DNA from: Anoplopoma fimbria
Taxonomy: Eukaryota; Chordata; Actinopteri; Perciformes; Anoplopomatidae
Direction of reading: 5' to 3'
Length of the DNA stretch: 64,000 bases
Assembly: GCF_027596085.1 (NCBI RefSeq)
Contig: NC_072454.1
Span: 24,054,490 to 24,118,489, forward strand
Position numbers and translations under genes: made by a program. How positions within the stretch are numbered: the first letter of the stretch is position 1; each line of letters starts with the position of its first letter. The notes under the pieces were generated by a model that was not told where the DNA came from, ran no database searches, and was given only the letters and a program-made list of their open reading frames with translations. Below are positions 58,561 through 64,000 of the stretch, piece after piece.

Positions 58561-60330
58561 CCTGTGAAATGAGTGATAAATGTACAAGGAGTCCATTTGC
58601 AAGAAGCCCATACTTTCCCATAATCACAACTTTATTGAATCCACTGTGGGCCATCAACACAGTCGCTTGCGGAGCCTTAAAAGCATTTAAATATGCAAAC
58701 ACAGCATATCCAGAAAAAAAACGCCTTTACACGCCATTCAATATTTAGATCTTCTGTATAGAATAGTCACAGGCTGTGTAAACAATGGATACGCACACAT
58801 ATACGTGTGCATCATGCTATGAATATTTGTTATACAAATGTCATTTTGATTCCCATTCCATGAATATACGAAAAAAAAGGATTTGTTACTTAGTCACACG
58901 AACCTGCCTGCCATTTGTGCCATTTCTAATATGCAGGAGCTGACATCATCATGACCATCTGAAAGACTCGAACTTCAACCAGCTTCGTATTTACAAAACA
59001 ACAACACTACTGTCATTATTATCAAAATGTAATCTTTTATAAAAATCATATCTGATTCCTGGTGCTTGTCTTATACTGCAAACATATCACATGTTTCAGA
59101 ATTCACTCGTTCATTCCTAATTTGCTTATGTTACACTCAAATATAATTGAACTTGTTGTTTCCCTCATTGCAACGACATCCATTTAAATGTCATCATGTG
59201 ATAAAACAGATCTGAGCAATAAGGCCTGGTGTATCCTGACCTACTGAGTGCTTGGCAACAACAACAGGGACACTGAAGTAAAATGTTTCAGGCACTGTGG
59301 GGAATGAATCTTCTGGAAATCTCTTTAATGAATTAATTGGCAATTAGCTTATAAGGAACGGTAGTCGGGAAAAAGCAGAGAAGATATAGTGCTAATGAAC
59401 AACGATTACTTATTTAAAGATGGCTCTGAAATGCCCTTACAACTTGTTTTTGCACCAAATGCTATACTTAAATTCTACCCAAAATGCACATGTATATATA
59501 TTTTTTAAAACAGTTCATCGTAAGCTAAGTCATACTAAAATACAAACATATGTATTTCTTTAGTTCTGTGTTACTTGGGTTGTTAGATTCCCGAGATGTG
59601 TGTTTTTAACACGCTTCTCCCCTCCTTCTTTGATTGACCTACTTTTCAGGATGCTAATAAGTCAGCAGGGAGACGTCTGGTGAAGCCCTGTCGGATTTGC
59701 TCACCGTGGGCCTACATCACACTCCTGTCAGCCCTTTTACTGTTGATGGAGTCTTCTTTTTTTCCCAGGGTTGTGAGGCTAGATGGGGGAAATATATTGT
59801 GTCACGCTGAAGCTGACATCTAGTCTTTATTTTTTGAAGCCCAAATTTAGGAACAGATTCTTAAATGGTAACTTCTGTATTTTTTAACCTTGACCCTATT
59901 TTCTCATGTTTTTGTCTCTAAGTGACTAATAGGGACAACAATTTTTGAAATTGGTCCCATATGGACAAAGAACGCTGCAGTCCATATGCCACTAAACGGG
60001 CTGCAACGTAATCGCATGGGGCAAAACCTCACCGTCAATGTACATCCACTAAAAGTGCTTGTTTTTGCCACTGACAGGCTCAGGCTTGTTATTATAAGTG
60101 TCTGACACATCTTGTGGAAAGAACCCCACAGAAAAATAAAACCTTAGTCTTTACATTCCGCTTAATCTAGTTTAAGGATTTATGTTTTTAAAAAAGAGAA
60201 GCAAAACCTTTTTTTTAAGTAACTTTGCTCTTGTCAGAGTGGTAAGTTCAGGGACTTGTGCAACATAGTTCAAGTGATGCACCTCAGCTGCTTCAAAATA
60301 GAGTGTCTAAAAACACCCCCTGCCTATCAG
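58561..60330. other. AT-rich DNA, no gene seen
   Basis: Nothing recognised. Confidence 0.5.
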
Positions 60331-60540
60331 GCATGTGCTTGTGTGGAGGAGCTTGGCAAGCATAGTGAGAACGAGCTAGCCAACATTAGAGATGTGTGGT
60401 CATCTTATTGCGCAGCCAGCCATTATGAGGTTCAACTTCATGCTGATCTGAGTGAGGTACGAAACCTACTCAGAGGTTTGTTCTCCAACCTGCATGAGGC
60501 AGAGAGCAGGGGTGATGAACTCCAGTCAACAGTGAAATGA
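60331..60540 (+). CDS. Candidate exon or retrocopy, acidic helical protein
   Basis: CCCCCTGCCTATCAG ends at 60330. It is followed by 69 codons and TGA, reading ACACVEELGKHSENELANIR, then a Trp/Cys-containing stretch, then LHEAESRGDELQSTVK. The composition (many Glu, Leu, Ser and heptad-like spacing) and even codon use look coding, and suggest a helical, possibly coiled-coil, segment. GAG|GTACGA at 60454-60462 could be a donor after 42 codons. No family recognised and no neighbouring exon found. The frame also stays open left of the acceptor to 60256, so it may be an old retrocopy or chance. Confidence 0.3.
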   Translation, partial: ACACVEELGKHSENELANIRDVWSSYCAASHYEVQLHADLSEVRNLLRGLFSNLHEAESRGDELQSTVK

Positions 60541-61049
60541 ATCACAACCACACAGTGAGCTTGAATTGACAGTATGGTTATGTATTAATATATTTAAATG
60601 TAAAGTAATGCTTCCTTATTCTCAGGATTTTTAAATATGTCACCGTTAGTGGAGATTATGTTCTGCATCTCTGATGAGCTTATTTGCAAAGCATGCCTGA
60701 ATTATTATGGAAGTAGACGTGAAATGTAGATGTGTAACACAAATGCTGTGTGAAAACCACATGGCATGTACAGGCGGCATATAATCAGAGCGCGCTTCAC
60801 ACAGTGGCAGGTGGTGCATTGTCAGGTGTGAATGTGTGAACAAAAGCACAATTATAACTTTCCCACATCACCTGCTCCAAATTAGCTCGGCTGAGCCTCA
60901 GATTCAGCCTCAGAGCTGGACATGGAGAGAAAACGACAGCTTGGAAATACTTTCTGTTACACACAAAGGGAATCATTTAAGACCAGGCCTTTCTTCTTTT
61001 AAACGATTTAAAAGATATATAATACTTCCAATCAAATTAATATTTAGAA
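60541..61049. other. Unique DNA, no gene seen
   Basis: Nothing recognised. Confidence 0.5.
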
Positions 61050-61450
61050 ATCTTAGGAAATACATTCTCATTTGCTTTCTTGCCGAGAGTTTGATGAGAA
61101 GATGGATGCCACTCTCGTCTGTACGGTGAATATGAAGCTACAACCAGCAGCCGCTTAGCTTAGCTTAGCATAGCATAAAGAATAGAAAAGGGGGAAAACA
61201 ACTAGCCTGGCTATGTTCAAAGGTGACATAAGCCAACTATCAGTACCTTGAGCTAGCTTATCAACATCTTATATCTCATAGGTTGAATACAGACTTTCAC
61301 TAAGGGTTACATGCAGAATGTTTCCAGTCTTTATGCTATGCTAAGCTAAGCTAACCACCTCCTGGCTGTAGCTTCTTATAGGGTTTCGATCTTCTCATCT
61401 TACTCTCAGCAAGAACGTTATTAAGTGCACTTCCAAAAAAAACTATTATT
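61050..61450. mobile_element. Fold-back (long inverted repeat) element
   Basis: Two arms of about 100 bp face each other: left about 61074-61180 (TTCTTGCCGAGAGTTTGATGAGAAGAT ... GAAGCTACAACCAGCAG ... TTAGCTTAGCTTAGCATAGCATAAAGA) and right about 61314-61416 (TCTTTATGCTATGCTAAGCTAAGCTAA ... CTGGCTGTAGCTTC ... ATCTTCTCATCTTACTCTCAGCAAGAA). Similarity weakly continues outward on both sides. The right arm lacks about 17 bp present in the left. It is a dispersed teleost family, probably a non-autonomous DNA element; no target duplication could be fixed. Confidence 0.75.
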
Positions 61451-62119
61451 TTAAGAAGTGCGAAACACTTTAAACCTTATATCCCAAAGTAAGATTCAGA
61501 TTCTCTTAACTATTTTAATTCCTCTTCAGCTCCAATACCACGCAGGCCTCAGACATACCTTCAGGTCAACATTTTACTCTCCTCCGTGATTTGTTTTTTT
61601 TCACTGAATAATGAGAGCCCTTTGCATTTTGAACCATTCGTAGTGGGTCAACAAGCAACCGAGCGGGAGGTGGCAGCTCTTGATCCTGTCCTCCAGAAAA
61701 ATGTGTCTCATCGCCATGCAATGAACTGATGGGGTGGCCTCCTCTGTCACCATGGTGATTGAGTCACCTCACACCCCGTGGTGGTTCCTACTCACAGAGT
61801 TGTTCTCTTCATACTTAACAAGTAGCAGTGTGCAATCACAATGAATGACCCGGAGTGTTGGCTTTTCCTCTCGCAGAAAATCAGAGTATGAACCAAGCCA
61901 GGAGTCGCTCATGAAGTCACAACGGAGGTGTGAGTCATTTGAGCGAGACTGAACATGGAGTAAATTTTAGAGGTGGTACATTGCATAAAATGGAAATGGG
62001 TGCTAAGAGATACAAAATCACTCTAGGCATTACGGATTAAAGCACTTAATAATATTATATCTTCTCTAATCCTTATCTTATCATATCTTAATGTGCTAGG
62101 GGGGCGCTCGTATTGACCA
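61451..62119. other. Unique DNA, no gene seen
   Basis: Nothing recognised. Confidence 0.5.
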
Positions 62120-62545
62120 ACCCACAGAGAATTATTACCCAAATACTAAGTTCCTACTAGCTCTATGGAATGATGCATCTTTAAGCTCATTGTTTTGTTT
62201 TTCCTGCCCGCAACTCCACTCTCATCCTGCAAAGATAAAAAAAATGAAAAAAACTAAAGATAATCCCAGTGTACACTACTTTTTCAGCACCGAACAAGTG
62301 ACATTTAAAATTTAAAAGGGAAATATAGAGCGTTTAGACATTTTACTAAGAGGTTGGTAGAGACCATAACAGAGGTGAAAGGAGAGTTAACGTTATTATT
62401 TGTCAGGTGGCCAGAAACACAACTCCAAATAAATGCTTATGTACCATAGCTGTAGATTTGTTTTCCCCTTCAACACATCAACTTTACAAGGTAATAATAT
62501 GTCTGCTGTCCCCAAGTGATCAAAATGATTAATACAGTGTTAAGG
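62120..62545 (+). repeat. Repeat family E, copy 2
   Basis: Same order of words as 52040-52525: AGCTCATTGTTTTG, CCTGCCCGCAACTCCACTCTCA, GAGGTTGGTAGAGACC, GGTGGCCAGAAACACAACTCC, then GTCTGCTGTCCCCAAGTG. Direct orientation, about 10 kb apart, clearly diverged from each other. Confidence 0.65.
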
Positions 62546-64000
62546 TGAAATTCTGCAAGACTTGAAAATGTTTCAACCCGATCAACTGAGGTTGAGTGGC
62601 TCCACCTTGTACAAAGACAAGAGAATAAAAGGAGAGAAACCAGAGAAGTATGACAGAACGAATTGGAGTCTCTGGTGAGTTATTAAACACTCATGTGGCC
62701 AGACAGTGTGTATACCGTCAAAGAAACACACAGACTTTGCTGGGGACAGCTATCATCTGGACAGTTACAGTACATTGGCTGTTTTAGGCGGATAAACATG
62801 GACTGGAAAAAAAATTTGAAGCACACATTGCTTTACATTATTGGCATGGAATTTAACCAGTAACGCAAAGACAATACCTTCTCATGATCCAATATAAGAA
62901 AAATGAAAAAGGAGTGTGGAAAATATAGTGGAAATATAACCTTTGTGACTATGATGGACATGGATGTAATGGAAAATATCATATTGGCCCAGTGTTAACC
63001 AGAAGTCTTGTCTGATTTCTAATTTTTTTAATAAACATGAAGCATACGCCAGAGTTGCAAAAAGTTTGGTAAGACACACAGTGCCAAAAGCAATAGAAAC
63101 ATTTCATTATTTTTACTCCCACATTAAAATCTCTGAACACGTTGGAGGCAATGTAAACGACGTTCTAACTTTTCAAAAATACTCAAAAGGAAATCTAGGA
63201 TATATTACTGAATATATCACTATCTCTGTCGTCGAGCTGAATATAGATCTCGAGCATCTCTACATGTTTGAGCCAGCATTACATTTTTAACACACTTCTG
63301 CAAGGATTTCACTGGTAAACACTGCACATCAAGAAGCAATGGGGATGCTGTCCCTGCAGTAACAGTTATAGATGCAAAACACGATTTCACTCTTTTAGAG
63401 GAACCATTGTTGTTAAAATATCTGCATTCTTTGGTTCAGCAGGCGAGTCCCCGTTGGGCATTTCTTCAAAGTTGGTCATTCTTTAGTCACTTCAACCAGA
63501 AAGCACTGTTGTATTGACAGTTAAAGATGGCATAGGTGCAATTGGGCAAAAAATCCATAATAACGTTTCAGCATATTGTAATTCAAATGTTTTCTAAGAG
63601 AAAACTAGACTTCTGCACCTCCTCTTGACTCTATTTTCAGGTTTTAGAAAATCTGGCCCATGGCAGAATTGAGCCAATCACAGGTTATGTTAGTGAGATA
63701 ACGTTCCTATTGGCTGTTCTATAAATGCATATCCTTAATGAAAAGTTGTTAATTTAGCATTGGCGCTAGGCAACCCAAAGTAAGAAAACAGACTTCTCAA
63801 AAAGAGAGTCTGAAAAAGAGTCTAACAATAAATGCAATGAAACACGTCAATATCGGCAAAGCTGTGACAGCAACAATTAGCAGAAGGCTCCCTACAGCCC
63901 TGATTCACAACATGTCCTCTCAAAGGGATTTACAGGTCCGCAAGTTTACAAATAAATAGGATGGTAGTTCTCATAGATTTGCTGCTAAACAGCGGCATCA
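62546..64000. other. AT-rich DNA, no gene seen
   Basis: Nothing recognised to the end of the window. Confidence 0.5.

Noticed and set aside
1..64000. CRISPR array, operon, phage or integron features
   Set aside because: The window is vertebrate nuclear DNA; none of the tandem repeats has spacer structure.
1..64000. Endogenous retrovirus or other viral copy
   Set aside because: No paired long terminal repeats, primer-binding site or gag/pol/env-like frame was seen; all reverse-transcriptase pieces are of non-LTR type.

Overview
The window reads as nuclear DNA of a bony fish, probably a perch-like (percomorph) teleost. It has no dense gene array, no operons and no organelle or prokaryote features. 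Instead there are long AT-rich stretches, CA/TG and AAT microsatellites, and many degenerate copies of transposon families typical of teleosts: Rex3/RTE-type LINEs with a GATG-type tail, an L2-clade LINE, tRNA-derived SINEs, a hAT-type MITE, a Tc1-like scrap and several unclassified interspersed repeats. The species cannot be fixed from the sequence.

Protein-coding content is very low. The only exon I recognise is the last coding exon of dntt (terminal deoxynucleotidyltransferase) at 20027-20113 on the + strand, with a clean splice acceptor and the C-terminal signature of the family. I found no other dntt exon in the preceding 20 kb by eye, so the left third is probably a long intron (or the gene is split or rearranged) and the right two thirds lie beyond the gene. 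Weaker exon candidates are a minus-strand membrane-protein terminal exon at 37272-37409, an open frame at 60331-60540, and two exon-like blocks at 6781-6893 and 7329-7471.

Layout. 0.4-12.3 kb: a 188-bp Rex3 end with an 11-bp target duplication, a poly-T run, a roughly 130-bp tandem repeat rich in AGGTCA half-sites, a 21-bp minisatellite, a Tc1-like scrap, a nested repeat cluster (8.3-9.8 kb) and a second Rex3 remnant. 12-20 kb: mostly unique DNA with CpG-richer patches. 20-23 kb: dntt end, its 3' flank and a candidate conserved element. 23-33 kb: a 20-bp-period repeat, a TG microsatellite, an intron-containing IS630/Tc1-type transposase relic, and a Rex3 copy that has lost its reverse-transcriptase region. 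33-47 kb: two nearly identical SINEs in inverted orientation, a long CA repeat and other repeats. 47.7-50.5 kb: an L2 LINE broken by a hAT MITE and by a GC-rich minisatellite block. 50-64 kb: dispersed repeats, a fold-back element and unique AT-rich DNA.

The genes do not form a pathway here. The window mainly records successive transposon insertions around one immune gene's 3' end. Repeat-family assignments rest on remembered sequence signatures and visible structure (tails, inverted ends, target duplications, shared copies within the window), not on a database search.
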